Assembly (NCBI GenBank): GCA_005240145.1 | Contig: SBAS01000088.1 | Coordinates: 68,925-112,716 of the forward strand | Reading direction: 5' to 3' | DNA length: 43,792 nucleotides | Source of the DNA: Nitrosomonadales bacterium | GTDB taxonomy: Bacteria; Pseudomonadota; Gammaproteobacteria; Burkholderiales; SG8-39 | In this document: piece after piece, positions 25,610 through 33,507 of the stretch | Layout of the letters: each line of letters begins with the position of its first letter | Numbering within the stretch: position 1 is the stretch's first letter | The notes under the pieces: generated by a model | The model's input: the letters and a program-made list of their open reading frames with translations, nothing else | The model's database searches: none | What the model was told of the DNA's origin: nothing | Translations under genes and position numbers: made by a program

Positions 25610-26064
25610 TCGCGCAAACCGTGGCCGACGAGGTCAGGGCGGCGAAAGATTGCATGGCCGCCGCGATGAACAATCTCACGGGCGGCTACGGCAAGGCCTA
25701 TGGCCGGTGCGTGAGCGACCTCTACTACGCCTGCTACCACCTGGCGAGCGCGCTACTCGCGTCGAAGGGGATCGCGGCCAACAGCCACGAGGCTGTGCAG
25801 AAGCTGCTCGCGTTGCACTTCGTGAAGCCCGCCGCGCTGCCCCAGGACACCGTCGGAAAGTTGAACGATCTCATGGACAAGCGCCACGTCGCGGATTACA
25901 AACCCCATATCCTGATTGGCAGCGAAGATGTCGAAAGATTCCGGCCCTGGATAGCGGGATTCGTGCGCGCGGTGCTCAGGCTGCTGGGCAAATCCGCCCC
26001 TGCTGAGGAAGCCGCAACACTGCAGCGGGCCGTGGACGATTTCGCGAAGATCAGTTTGGAGTGA
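25594..26064 (+). CDS. HEPN-domain protein, likely toxin of the second MNT/HEPN pair
   Basis: A 156-residue helical protein of the general HEPN family (different from DUF86). It has DLYYACYHLASALLASKG in the middle, SHEAVQKLLALHFVK, and the conserved RHVADY element (Arg97 to Tyr102) late in the domain. It lacks the R-x4-H motif of HepT, so cleavage chemistry, if any, is different, and modification of Tyr102 by the partner is only a guess. It overlaps the preceding nucleotidyltransferase gene and is surely co-translated with it. Confidence 0.8.
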   Translation: MDKAVIAQTVADEVRAAKDCMAAAMNNLTGGYGKAYGRCVSDLYYACYHLASALLASKGIAANSHEAVQKLLALHFVKPAALPQDTVGKLNDLMDKRHVADYKPHILIGSEDVERFRPWIAGFVRAVLRLLGKSAPAEEAATLQRAVDDFAKISLE

Positions 26065-26160
26065 GCTCCGGGCAGTTCTGAAATCAGCATGCCCGCGCAC
26101 GAGTTTCCGCTATCGAAACTTGAGTCTCGATCTCCAGCGCGCCGGGGGTAGAATCGCCCC

Positions 26161-26379
26161 ATGCTCGATTGGACTACCTGCCTGGCGGTTGAATGCAACC
26201 CCGAGAAAGTCAGTGGTGCGTGGGTATTTCGCGGTACGCGCGTTCCGGTAAGCGCGCTGTTCGAGAACCTTGAAAGCGGCGCAACACTAGACCAGTTCCT
26301 GGCCTGGTTCCCGGGTGTCGCCCGCACCCAGGCAGAAGCGGTCCTGGAGCATGCCGCTCGCAGCCTGCAGGCTGCCTGA
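26161..26379 (+). CDS. DUF433 antitoxin-like protein
   Basis: A 72-residue DUF433 protein: the conserved VSGAWVFRGTRVPVSALFEN and LESGATLDQFLAWFPGV segments form a small winged helix-turn-helix. DUF433 proteins usually pair with a PIN-like DUF5615 toxin encoded directly downstream; here only a 24-codon scrap follows. TAGAAT at 26149-26154 sits six bases before the ATG and there is no ribosome-binding site, so the message may be leaderless. Confidence 0.85.
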   Translation: MLDWTTCLAVECNPEKVSGAWVFRGTRVPVSALFENLESGATLDQFLAWFPGVARTQAEAVLEHAARSLQAA

Positions 26380-26402
26380 TCCAGCGGCCGCGTCTCGAGC
26401 GC

Positions 26403-26477
26403 ATGACGGGCGAAATTGCGGCTGCCGTGAACTCGATTCAAGCCGGACAGTACATCGAACTGCAGCTCATTCGCTGA
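26403..26477 (+). pseudogene. Possible remnant of the DUF433 partner toxin
   Basis: A 24-codon ORF starts 23 bases after the DUF433 stop: EIAAAVNSIQAGQYIELQLI is the bulk of it. The ending, a helix followed by AGQYIEL, resembles the C-terminal end of some DUF5615 PIN-like proteins, with the catalytic body absent. The match is short and from memory, so it may also be chance coding sequence. Confidence 0.25.
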
Positions 26478-26508
26478 TCAGGTCAAGGAAGCTCCGCAGC
26501 TCTCTTGC

Positions 26509-27435
26509 CTAGCGCGCCCGGGCGCGAGTCTCCACGACCAGTGTTTCGGCCGCGACTTCCAGCGCGCCGAACTGGGATGCGAACTCGAGGCCGTTGGCCT
26601 GCTCGATCATGCGCCCCATGTCGGAGGAGATGAGCCAGGCGTCGCCGCGCGGATTGCATTCGATCACCTGCAGCTGGCCAGTGTCTGCGTCGCGCACGAT
26701 GTCGGTCCCCAGCAGGGGCTGGTCAGGGAAAGCGGCGTGCGCCTTCTCGGCAAGGGCAATTACCTCGGGGTCGCGCGCGAGCGTGTAGCTCGAATCCTGC
26801 TTGTTGGAAACCACCGTGATGCCGCCCTTTGCCTTGAAGTCCCAGCGAGAATTGAGCGGCACATAGCGGTGCGAGGCTTCGCAATGCCAGCACAATAGCG
26901 CCCGGCCGAAGAGCGTCACGACACGGAAGTTCGAAGGCCACTTGCCGGTGTAGACGAAGCGCTGCGCGAGCAAGGGTGCGCGGCGGGCGGGGTGGCCCTC
27001 TGCGAAGCTCTCCGGTGGCCGGTAGCGCACGCGGCCCGCGCGCTTGATATGGATCTCCGCCCCTTTGCGCCCGAGCGCCGGCTTCACCACTACGTACGGC
27101 CCCCATTGCTGCGGATCGAGGACGGTATCGGGCGCAATTTCGATCCAGTCCGGGACCGGCACGCCCAGTTTCCCGAGCCTGCGGTACTGCTCGTCCTTGG
27201 GAAATTCGTGCCCCTGGCACAGCGTCCCGGACGGAGGCGCAAACCGCTTGATCGGCATGGGCGAAACCGTCAGGGCCGGCGCCGAGGCGTCGAACCGCGG
27301 ATCGGACCAGTTCGCTTGTTTGGTGTCGACGATGAAGACGCGGATATCCGCGGCGCGCTCGCCAATTCTCCGCGTAATGGTCTCGAAGTCGACGCGGTCC
27401 TGCTTCGCCTTCTGGTGCACGAGTATCAGGTTCAA
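26509..27435 (-). CDS. ATP-grasp family protein
   Basis: A protein of about 308 residues with the ATP-grasp layout: an N-terminal domain (LILVHQKAKQDRVDFETI), the nucleotide-binding GPYVVVKPALGRKGAEIHI, and the Mg-binding VIECNPRGDAWLISSDMG near the end. Such enzymes form an acid-amine or acid-thiol bond through an acyl phosphate; the substrates here are unknown. The frame stays open far upstream across coq7 on the opposite strand, so the true start is uncertain. TTG 27435 is chosen because it lies just outside coq7 and gives a family-like N-terminus. Confidence 0.75.
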   Translation of the reverse strand: MNLILVHQKAKQDRVDFETITRRIGERAADIRVFIVDTKQANWSDPRFDASAPALTVSPMPIKRFAPPSGTLCQGHEFPKDEQYRRLGKLGVPVPDWIEIAPDTVLDPQQWGPYVVVKPALGRKGAEIHIKRAGRVRYRPPESFAEGHPARRAPLLAQRFVYTGKWPSNFRVVTLFGRALLCWHCEASHRYVPLNSRWDFKAKGGITVVSNKQDSSYTLARDPEVIALAEKAHAAFPDQPLLGTDIVRDADTGQLQVIECNPRGDAWLISSDMGRMIEQANGLEFASQFGALEVAAETLVVETRARAR

Positions 27436-27471
27436 TTCGCGATAGACTAACCCAAGCCTGCAGGTTCCCCC

Positions 27472-28098
27472 ATGCCCCGAATCGATTCCCTGATCTCTGA
27501 ATTCGACCGCGCCCTGCGCACGCTGGCCGGGGTGCATCGCGCGCAGCGTGCCTCGCCCGCGGCGCAGGTGGCCGAAGCTGCGCTCGATGCCGAGGGGCGC
27601 GCGCAGGCCGCTGCGCTCATGCGTGTCAATCACGTGGGCGAGGTATGCGCCCAAGCGCTCTACCGGGGCCAGGCGCTGACGGCGCGCGACCCGGGTACCC
27701 GCCGCGCCCTGGCCCACGCGGCGCTGGAAGAACAGGACCATCTGGTCTGGAGTGCGCAGCGCATCAGCGAGCTCGGCGGACGCCAGAGCCTGCTTAATCC
27801 GCTGTGGTATGGCGGCGCTTTTGCGCTCGGGGCGGTGGCGGGCGCGCTGGGGGACCGCTGGAACCTCGCCTTCGTCGCCGAAACCGAGCGCCAGGTCGAG
27901 GCGCATCTCGAAGGCCATCTCGCAAGGCTGGGGGTTGCGGACGCGAGGACACGCGCGGTCGTCGAGGCGATGCGCGATGATGAGGCCCGGCACCGCCAAA
28001 GCGCACTAGCACTAGGGGCAGCCGAACTGCCCGAACCCGTGAAGCTCGGCATGCGCGCCATGGCGAAAGTGATGACGACGCTCGCCTATCGCGTCTGA
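27472..28098 (+). CDS. coq7: Demethoxyubiquinone hydroxylase
   Basis: A 208-residue di-iron monooxygenase that performs the last ring hydroxylation of ubiquinone synthesis at the inner membrane. The ligands are in place: Glu57 in RVNHVGEV, the EEQDH segment at 86-90, Glu139 in [11 protein letters not shown], and Glu171/His174 in DDEARH. The family is found in betaproteobacteria instead of UbiF. It is divergent from the ATP-grasp gene and convergent with the OsmC gene, with only one base between stops. Confidence 0.95.
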   Translation: MPRIDSLISEFDRALRTLAGVHRAQRASPAAQVAEAALDAEGRAQAAALMRVNHVGEVCAQALYRGQALTARDPGTRRALAHAALEEQDHLVWSAQRISELGGRQSLLNPLWYGGAFALGAVAGALGDRWNLAFVAETERQVEAHLEGHLARLGVADARTRAVVEAMRDDEARHRQSALALGAAELPEPVKLGMRAMAKVMTTLAYRV

Positions 28099-28099
28099 T

Positions 28100-28516
28100 T
28101 CACTCGTCGATGACTTCGAAGTCCTTGGTGATCTCGGCGGTTTTGCCGAGGATCGCGGTCGCCGAACAGTATTTTTCATGCGTCAGGCGCACCGCCTGTT
28201 CGACGAGGTTGCGCTTGAGGTTCCTGCCTCGCACCACGAAGTGATAGTGGATCCTGGTAAAGACCTTCGGATCCGTGGCCGCGCGCTCGGCCTGCAGGGA
28301 AACTTCGCAGCCGGTGATGTCCTGGCCGTTCTTTTTCAGGATCACCACGACGTCGTACGCGGTGCACCCGCCCGCTCCGGCGAGCACGACCTCCATCGGG
28401 CGCGGCGCGAGGTTGCGGCCGCCGCCTTCGGGGGCGCCGTCCATCGTTACCAGGTGGCCGCTCCCGGTCTCCACCACGAAGGTCATGCCCTCGCCCCAGC
28501 GCACTGTGCAGTCCAT
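28100..28516 (-). CDS. OsmC family protein
   Basis: A 138-residue OsmC-fold protein. It starts MDCTVRWGEGMTFVVETGSG, has the PRPMEVVLAGAGGCTAYDVV helix carrying the catalytic Cys, and ends with KYCSATAILGKTAEI carrying the second Cys. OsmC/Ohr proteins reduce organic hydroperoxides; the YhfA-like subgroup to which this seems closest has less clear activity. It is divergent from rplM, a conserved neighbourhood in betaproteobacteria. Confidence 0.92.
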   Translation of the reverse strand: MDCTVRWGEGMTFVVETGSGHLVTMDGAPEGGGRNLAPRPMEVVLAGAGGCTAYDVVVILKKNGQDITGCEVSLQAERAATDPKVFTRIHYHFVVRGRNLKRNLVEQAVRLTHEKYCSATAILGKTAEITKDFEVIDE

Positions 28517-28550
28517 TCCACCCCCACTTTAAAGCCCTGATTTTAATGTC

Positions 28551-28580
28551 TTTACAGGGGGCTCGATTCTTTGATACCAT
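28551..28580 (+). promoter_or_regulatory. Sigma-70 promoter of rplM-rpsI
   Basis: TTTACA (28551-28556) and TACCAT (28575-28580) are 18 bases apart, with a TG two bases before the -10 as in extended -10 promoters. It leaves a leader of about 25 bases before the rplM ATG. Confidence 0.6.
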
Positions 28581-28612
28581 TCTCAGCTTTTCTCTGACAG
28601 CCAAGCCAAGGA

Positions 28613-29041
28613 ATGAAGACTTTTAGCGCCAAAGCCGAGGATGTCGTTCACGGCTGGTACGTCGTGGACGCCCAGAACAAGGTGCTCGGACGCCTCGCGT
28701 CCCGCATCGCCATGCGCCTGCGCGGCAAGCACCGGCCGGAGTACACGCCGCATGTGGATACCGGCGATTTCATCGTCGTGCTGAATGCCGCCAAGATCCG
28801 CGTCACGGGCCGCAAGGCGCTGGGGAAGACGTACTACCGGCATACGAACTACCCGGGCGGGATCAAGGAAACCAATTTCGCCAAGCTGCACGCGCGCTTT
28901 CCCGATCGCGCCTTGAAGCGTGCGGTGAAGGGCATGCTGCCCAAAGGTCCGCTCGGCTACGCGATGCTGAGGAAACTCAAAATTTACGCCGACGGCAAGC
29001 ACCCGCACAGCGCGCAGCAGCCCAAGGCACTGGAGATCTGA
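28613..29041 (+). CDS. rplM: 50S ribosomal protein L13
   Basis: A 142-residue ribosomal protein. It starts [20 protein letters not shown] and has [40 protein letters not shown] and [20 protein letters not shown], the L13 signature. It binds 23S rRNA early in large-subunit assembly. An AAGGA site precedes the ATG. rpsI follows after one base, the standard bacterial pairing. Confidence 0.99.
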   Translation: MKTFSAKAEDVVHGWYVVDAQNKVLGRLASRIAMRLRGKHRPEYTPHVDTGDFIVVLNAAKIRVTGRKALGKTYYRHTNYPGGIKETNFAKLHARFPDRALKRAVKGMLPKGPLGYAMLRKLKIYADGKHPHSAQQPKALEI

Positions 29042-29042
29042 C

Positions 29043-29435
29043 ATGGTTGGCGACTATTACTACGGCACGGGGCGGCGCAAGAGTTCGGTCGCGCGCGTGT
29101 TCGTGAAACCCGGCAAGGGCCTGTTCGTGGTCAACGGCAAGCCGGTCGATGTTTTCTTCGCGCGCGAGACCGGGCGCATGATCGTGCGCCAGCCCCTCGA
29201 GCTGACCAAGAACCTCTCTACTTTCGACATCAACGTGAACGTGCATGGCGGCGGCGAGAACGGCCAGGCCGGCGCGGTGCGCCATGGCCTGGCGCGCGCA
29301 CTGATCGAGTTTGACGCGGCGCTCAAGCCGGTGTTCCGCGCCGCGCGGCTCGTGACGCGCGACGCGCGCGAAGTCGAGCGCAAGAAAGTCGGCTTGCACA
29401 AGGCGCGGCGGCGCAAGCAGTATTCGAAGCGCTGA
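29043..29435 (+). CDS. rpsI: 30S ribosomal protein S9
   Basis: A 130-residue ribosomal protein with [20 protein letters not shown] at the start, [20 protein letters not shown] in the middle and the basic tail ending in QYSKR, whose last Arg reaches the P-site tRNA. Second gene of the rplM operon; a terminator follows 43 bases later. Confidence 0.99.
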   Translation: MVGDYYYGTGRRKSSVARVFVKPGKGLFVVNGKPVDVFFARETGRMIVRQPLELTKNLSTFDINVNVHGGGENGQAGAVRHGLARALIEFDAALKPVFRAARLVTRDAREVERKKVGLHKARRRKQYSKR

Positions 29436-29478
29436 CACCGGAACCCGGCCCTAGAGGCGGGAAACGCAGAATGCACAG

Positions 29479-29499
29479 GCCGCCTCCGGGCGGCTTTTT
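29479..29499 (+). terminator. Rho-independent terminator of rplM-rpsI
   Basis: GCCGCC and GGCGGC pair around a TCCG loop, followed by five T residues. It ends 16 bases before the start of the next gene, so that gene needs read-through or its own promoter. Confidence 0.85.
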
Positions 29500-29515
29500 G
29501 TTTCAGGCAGACGAG

Positions 29516-30271
29516 ATGGCGAATCGCCTCTGGAAGCTGCGTCAAAGATTCGGCATCGCCGCACCGAAGGTGCTCGTGCGCACGCACGTGCCCTGGTACC
29601 TGCGCTGGTTCGGCATCGCCGTGATGCTCGCGGTTTCGGCGACACTCGCGGCCTGGATGTACGACGCCGGCCGGCGCTTCGCCGGATTCGATCGCAGCGA
29701 AGTCGAACAGGAACTCTCGGCTGCACGCAGCGAGCTTGCCAAGCTGCGCAGCGAGCTCGCAAGCCTGCGCGCGATCGCCAACGCCGCCGACAGCAAGGTT
29801 TCGATCGAGCGCACCGCGCAGCAGAAGGTGTCGCAGCAAGCGCGCAGCCTGGAGCAGGACAATGCCCGCTTGCGCGAGGAACTCGCCATCTTCGAGAGCA
29901 TGCTTTCCTCCGACACCGCCGGCGCGGCACCGCTTTCCGTGCTGCGCTTCAAGGTAGAACCCGACACGCTGCCAGGGGAATACCGCTATCGGGTGCTGCT
30001 GCTCGCGTCGGGGCCGCGCCGCGGGCGTGAGTTCGTCGGCCGGCTCGAGCTGGTGGTCAATCTGACGGAGGCGGGCGGCAGTGCTATGATCAAGGTACCG
30101 GGGCAAGGTGAGCCGGACGCGGCGCCCTTCCGTTTGGGATTCAAGCACTTCCAGCGGATTGACGGTACTTTCCGGGTCAGCCCCAAGGCCAAGGTCGCCA
30201 GCGTGCAGGTACGCGTTTACGAGGCGGGTTCGGTGGAACCGAAGGTGACGCAAAGCGTGACGCTGGACTGA
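29516..30271 (+). CDS. Membrane-anchored coiled-coil protein (DUF6776-like)
   Basis: A 251-residue protein. After about 30 basic residues there is one membrane helix (LRWFGIAVMLAVSATLAAWM), then a coiled coil (about residues 60-130, with SAARSELAKLRSELASLRAI), then a beta-rich periplasmic domain (RYRVLLLASGPRRGREFVGR). The gene sits before bactofilin and erpA, where betaproteobacteria usually carry a DUF6776 protein. Function unknown; an envelope scaffold role together with bactofilin is a guess. ATG 29516 is used; an upstream ATG at 29471 lies inside the terminator. Confidence 0.75.
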   Translation: MANRLWKLRQRFGIAAPKVLVRTHVPWYLRWFGIAVMLAVSATLAAWMYDAGRRFAGFDRSEVEQELSAARSELAKLRSELASLRAIANAADSKVSIERTAQQKVSQQARSLEQDNARLREELAIFESMLSSDTAGAAPLSVLRFKVEPDTLPGEYRYRVLLLASGPRRGREFVGRLELVVNLTEAGGSAMIKVPGQGEPDAAPFRLGFKHFQRIDGTFRVSPKAKVASVQVRVYEAGSVEPKVTQSVTLD

Positions 30272-30284
30272 AGGGGAGACGAGC

Positions 30285-30677
30285 ATGTTCCGCAGAGAGA
30301 GCAAGCCGCAGAATCGCATCGACAGCCTGATCGGCGCCACGACGCGCATCGAGGGCAATGTTTTTTTCAGCGGTGGCCTGCGCGTCGACGGCATGGTGCG
30401 CGGCAACGTCGCGGCGCTGCCGGACCAGCCCGGGACGCTGGTGGTCTCGGAGCAGGCGCGCGTAGACGGCGAAGTCCAGGCCGCGCACGTGGTGGTCAAC
30501 GGCACGATCAACGGGCCGGTGGACGCGCGCGAGACGCTCGAACTTCAGGCCAGTTCGCGTGTCAAAGGGGACATCCACTACAAGAGCATCGAGATCCAGC
30601 AGGGCGCGGTGATCGAAGGGCGGCTGGTACACCATTCCGCCGAGGTCAAGGGCGTAGAGTTGAAAATCGCGAAGTAG
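30285..30677 (+). CDS. Bactofilin, polymer-forming cytoskeletal protein
   Basis: A 130-residue bactofilin. Unstructured ends flank a right-handed beta-helix built from short repeats ([20 protein letters not shown], then [41 protein letters not shown]). Such proteins polymerise without nucleotide and often recruit peptidoglycan enzymes to set local cell shape. An M23 peptidase gene lies 1.5 kb downstream on the other strand, a recurring association for bactofilins. It begins 13 bases after the preceding gene with a GGGGAG site. Confidence 0.93.
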   Translation: MFRRESKPQNRIDSLIGATTRIEGNVFFSGGLRVDGMVRGNVAALPDQPGTLVVSEQARVDGEVQAAHVVVNGTINGPVDARETLELQASSRVKGDIHYKSIEIQQGAVIEGRLVHHSAEVKGVELKIAK

Positions 30678-30694
30678 TGCAACAGGAGCATGAC

Positions 30695-31060
30695 ATGAAT
30701 GCAGTGACCGACAACGCAGTCACCGAACTGCCCGCGCCGCTGATTTTCTCCGACAGTGCGGCCGGGAAAGTGAAGCAGTTGATCGCCGAGGAAGGCAACC
30801 CCGAGCTGAAGCTGCGCGTCTTCGTCACCGGCGGCGGTTGCTCCGGCTTCCAGTACGGCTTCACGTTCGACGAAGTGCAGAACGAGGACGACTCCGTGAT
30901 GGAGAAAGACGGCGTCAAGCTGCTCATCGACCCGATGAGCTACCAGTACCTGACGGGCGCCGAGATCGACTACACCGAGGGCCTCGAGGGCGCGCAGTTC
31001 GTGATCAAGAACCCGAACGCGACCTCCACCTGCGGCTGCGGCTCCTCGTTCTCCGCTTAG
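30695..31060 (+). CDS. erpA: Iron-sulfur cluster insertion protein ErpA
   Basis: A 121-residue A-type carrier that hands Fe-S clusters to target enzymes such as those of isoprenoid synthesis. The three cluster-binding Cys are present: Cys49 in [12 protein letters not shown], and Cys113 and Cys115 in STCGCGSSF. The ATG at 30695 follows an AGGAG site; an earlier in-frame start at 30677 would lie in front of that site. It is convergent with anmK, 19 bases between stops. Confidence 0.96.
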   Translation: MNAVTDNAVTELPAPLIFSDSAAGKVKQLIAEEGNPELKLRVFVTGGGCSGFQYGFTFDEVQNEDDSVMEKDGVKLLIDPMSYQYLTGAEIDYTEGLEGAQFVIKNPNATSTCGCGSSFSA

Positions 31061-31079
31061 CAAGGAACACGCTCGCGTG

Positions 31080-32174
31080 TCAGGCGGGGTAGATTGCTCC
31101 CAGCACTCGCGCGGCTCTCGCGCCTGTGACTGAAGGAAGATTTCCCGACTGACCGTCCAGCGTCCGCTTCGCCAGCCAGGCGAACGCGGCCGCCTCCACC
31201 AGCTGCGGATCGATGCCGTGGCGATCGCTTGTTTCCAGCGCCGCGGGCGGGCTCAATTCGGCCAGCCGGCGCAGCAGCGCGTCGTTCTTCGCGCCGCCGC
31301 CGCAGACAATCAGGCGCCGCGCGCCGGTGCAGTGCCGGGCGAATGCATCCGCGAGGCTGCGCGCGGTGAGTTCGAGGAGCGTCGCCTGCACCGCCTGCGG
31401 CTCCTCGCCGCCGCCCAGCCGTGCGCTCAACCAGGCTTCGTTGAACAGGTCTCGGCCGGTGCTCTTGGGCGGCGCGGCCGCGAAATAGGGTTCCTGCAGC
31501 AATCGCTCGAGCAGCGCCGGGATGACCTGTCCCGCGGCTGCCCAGTTGCCCCCCTCATCGTGGGCGGCACCAAGGTGCCTTGAAGCCCACAGATCGAGCA
31601 GGCAGTTCCCCGGGCCGCTGTCGAAACCGGTGACCGCGCCGCCGCTGGGCAGGAAACTCAGGTTCGCGATGCCGCCCAGATTCACCGCGGCGCGGTCTTC
31701 CGTGCTGTGTGCGAATACCGCGGCATGGAAGGCGGGGGCCAGGGGGGCGCCCTGGCCCCCGGCGGCGACATCCCGGCTGCGGAAATCGGCCACCACGCAG
31801 ATGCCCGTGAGTTCCGCCAGCAGGGCCGCGTTGCCGATCTGCGCAGTGTAGCCGCGCTCGGGCCGATGGCGCACGGTCTGGCCGTGGCAGCCAATGGCGC
31901 GGATTTCGGCGGCCGGCGTTTTCGTCGCGGCGAGAACCGCGGCGACCGCGGCCGCATAGGTGTGCGCGAGCGCGTTGCCGGCGAGCGCGGCGCGCTCGAT
32001 TTCATTCTCCGCCGGCGAATTGAGAGCGAGCAGCTCGCGCCGCAACGCGGAGTCGAAGGCAAGGTGCGCCTCGCCCAGCAGCCGCGGCCTGGCGCCGGCG
32101 AAATCCGCCAGCACCGCGTCGACCCCGTCGAGGCTGGTGCCCGACATCAGGCCGACGAAGAAACCCCGGCTCAC
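31080..32174 (-). CDS. anmK: Anhydro-N-acetylmuramic acid kinase
   Basis: A 364-residue sugar kinase that phosphorylates and opens 1,6-anhydro-MurNAc released during cell-wall recycling. It starts SRGFFVGLMSGTSLDGVDAV, with the ATP-binding Gly-Thr-Ser loop, and has CHGQTVRHRP, NLGGIANLSFLP, TGFDSGPGNCLLD and the C-terminal VCGGGAKNDALLRRL. The GTG start overlaps the stop of the M23 peptidase gene (GTGA), so the two are coupled: one cuts the wall, the other recycles a product. Frame extension upstream over that gene is not used. Confidence 0.95.
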   Translation of the reverse strand: MSRGFFVGLMSGTSLDGVDAVLADFAGARPRLLGEAHLAFDSALRRELLALNSPAENEIERAALAGNALAHTYAAAVAAVLAATKTPAAEIRAIGCHGQTVRHRPERGYTAQIGNAALLAELTGICVVADFRSRDVAAGGQGAPLAPAFHAAVFAHSTEDRAAVNLGGIANLSFLPSGGAVTGFDSGPGNCLLDLWASRHLGAAHDEGGNWAAAGQVIPALLERLLQEPYFAAAPPKSTGRDLFNEAWLSARLGGGEEPQAVQATLLELTARSLADAFARHCTGARRLIVCGGGAKNDALLRRLAELSPPAALETSDRHGIDPQLVEAAAFAWLAKRTLDGQSGNLPSVTGARAARVLGAIYPA

Positions 32175-33457
32175 TCTAGCGCTGCCACCTGGCGGTTTGC
32201 GAGCAGGTCGAGCTGCGCCGTCAGCGCTTGCGCATGGGCGCGGAAAGCCGGCATGTCCTGGCGCGCCACCGGCGTGCCGGCAGGCAGGGGCACGGAGAGC
32301 GGATTGCGCGCAGCGCCCGCAACGCGGAACTCGTAATGCAGATGCGCTCCGGTGGCCCAGCCGGTCTGTCCCACAAAGCCCAGGGTGTCGCCTTGCGCAA
32401 CCCGCGCCTGGCTGCGGATGCCGCGGCCGAAGGCTTTCAGGTGCGCATACCAGGTCGAATGGCGGCTGTCGTGGCGCACGATCACCAGGTTGCCGTAGCC
32501 GCCCTGCCGGCCGGCGAATTCGACGATGCCGTCGCCGACCGCGCGCACGCGTGTGCCCGAGGGGGCCGCGTAGTCGACGCCCTGGTGCGCGCGCCATGCC
32601 TTGTGCAGCGGGTGCATGCGCATGCCGAATCCGGAGCTGACGCGCGAAAGTTCCAGCGGCGAGCGCAGCAGCGCCTTGCGCATGTTCTTGCCATCCGCAG
32701 CGTAATAGTTGCCGGCGTAGCCGAGCGCGCGATGCGTGCGGCCCTGGTTGGTGAACTCGGCGGCGAGGACACGCCCCGCACGCAACGGTCGGCCGTCGAC
32801 CGAGTGCATTTCATAGAGCACCGAGAAGCGGTCGCCCTGGCGCAATTCGCGGTGGAAATCGATGTCGCTGGCGAATACGTCGGCGAGCTGGATCGCGACC
32901 GCGTCAGGAACGCCCGCCGCCTCGGCCGCTGCAAACAGCGACGAGCGCACCAGCGCCGATTTCAATTCGGTGCGCGTCACGATCTGCGTGCGCTGCTCGC
33001 TCGCGACAAGCCGCCCCCCTACGCGTTCGATCCTGACGGTCGTGTCGCGCCCGCCGAGAAAGCTCAGCCAGAGGAGCTCTCCTTCGTGTTCCGCCCCGGC
33101 GCGCACTTCCGCCGCGACGATCGTACCCGGACGCAGCAGCCGCAACTCGCGCAGTCGCAGAAGCTGCCGCAGGTCGGTTTCGCCGATGGCAAGCCGGGCC
33201 AGCAACCGTTGGAACGTATCGCCGCGCTGCATGCGGTCTTCGCGCACGTAGCTGAGCGGCGAGGGCAGTACGGCCTCTTCGACGCGGATCGTCACGGGTT
33301 CGAGTACCGCCGCCTTCGCCAGCAGCAGCTCGGCGTTATTCGCCGGCACGATGGTGGCGACAGCGGCGACCGCGCTCGAGAGCGCGAACGTCACCAGCAG
33401 CGCGGCGCGCCGAAGCGCGCCCCCTGATGTCTTCCTCCCCGGCACGTCCATCCCCAT
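32171..33457 (-). CDS. M23 family peptidoglycan endopeptidase
   Basis: A protein of about 428 residues with a basic N-terminus and one signal/anchor helix (ALLVTFALSSAVAAVATIV). The middle part resembles OapA/LysM-like regions of MepM-type enzymes. The LytM/M23 domain has GFGMRMHPLHKAWRAHQGVD (zinc His and Asp near residues 291-295) and WATGAHLHYEFRV (His-x-His near 370), so it should cut peptide cross-links in the periplasm. It overlaps anmK and is divergent from tyrS, a common betaproteobacterial order. The start could also be the third codon. Confidence 0.92.
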   Translation of the reverse strand: MGMDVPGRKTSGGALRRAALLVTFALSSAVAAVATIVPANNAELLLAKAAVLEPVTIRVEEAVLPSPLSYVREDRMQRGDTFQRLLARLAIGETDLRQLLRLRELRLLRPGTIVAAEVRAGAEHEGELLWLSFLGGRDTTVRIERVGGRLVASEQRTQIVTRTELKSALVRSSLFAAAEAAGVPDAVAIQLADVFASDIDFHRELRQGDRFSVLYEMHSVDGRPLRAGRVLAAEFTNQGRTHRALGYAGNYYAADGKNMRKALLRSPLELSRVSSGFGMRMHPLHKAWRAHQGVDYAAPSGTRVRAVGDGIVEFAGRQGGYGNLVIVRHDSRHSTWYAHLKAFGRGIRSQARVAQGDTLGFVGQTGWATGAHLHYEFRVAGAARNPLSVPLPAGTPVARQDMPAFRAHAQALTAQLDLLANRQVAALE

Positions 33458-33507
33458 GGATCGGCTAGAATCCCTTGTTATTCAAATACCTGGAAAGTTT
33501 AGCACGT

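Noticed and set aside
27436-27999. Upstream extension of the ATP-grasp frame across coq7
   Set aside because: The extension is antisense to coq7 and lacks any domain; the conserved N-terminus begins near 27435.
32175-32597. Upstream extension of anmK across the M23 peptidase gene
   Set aside because: The SRGFFVGLMSGTS start of the AnmK fold lies right after GTG 32174; the extension overlaps the M23 catalytic domain in another frame.
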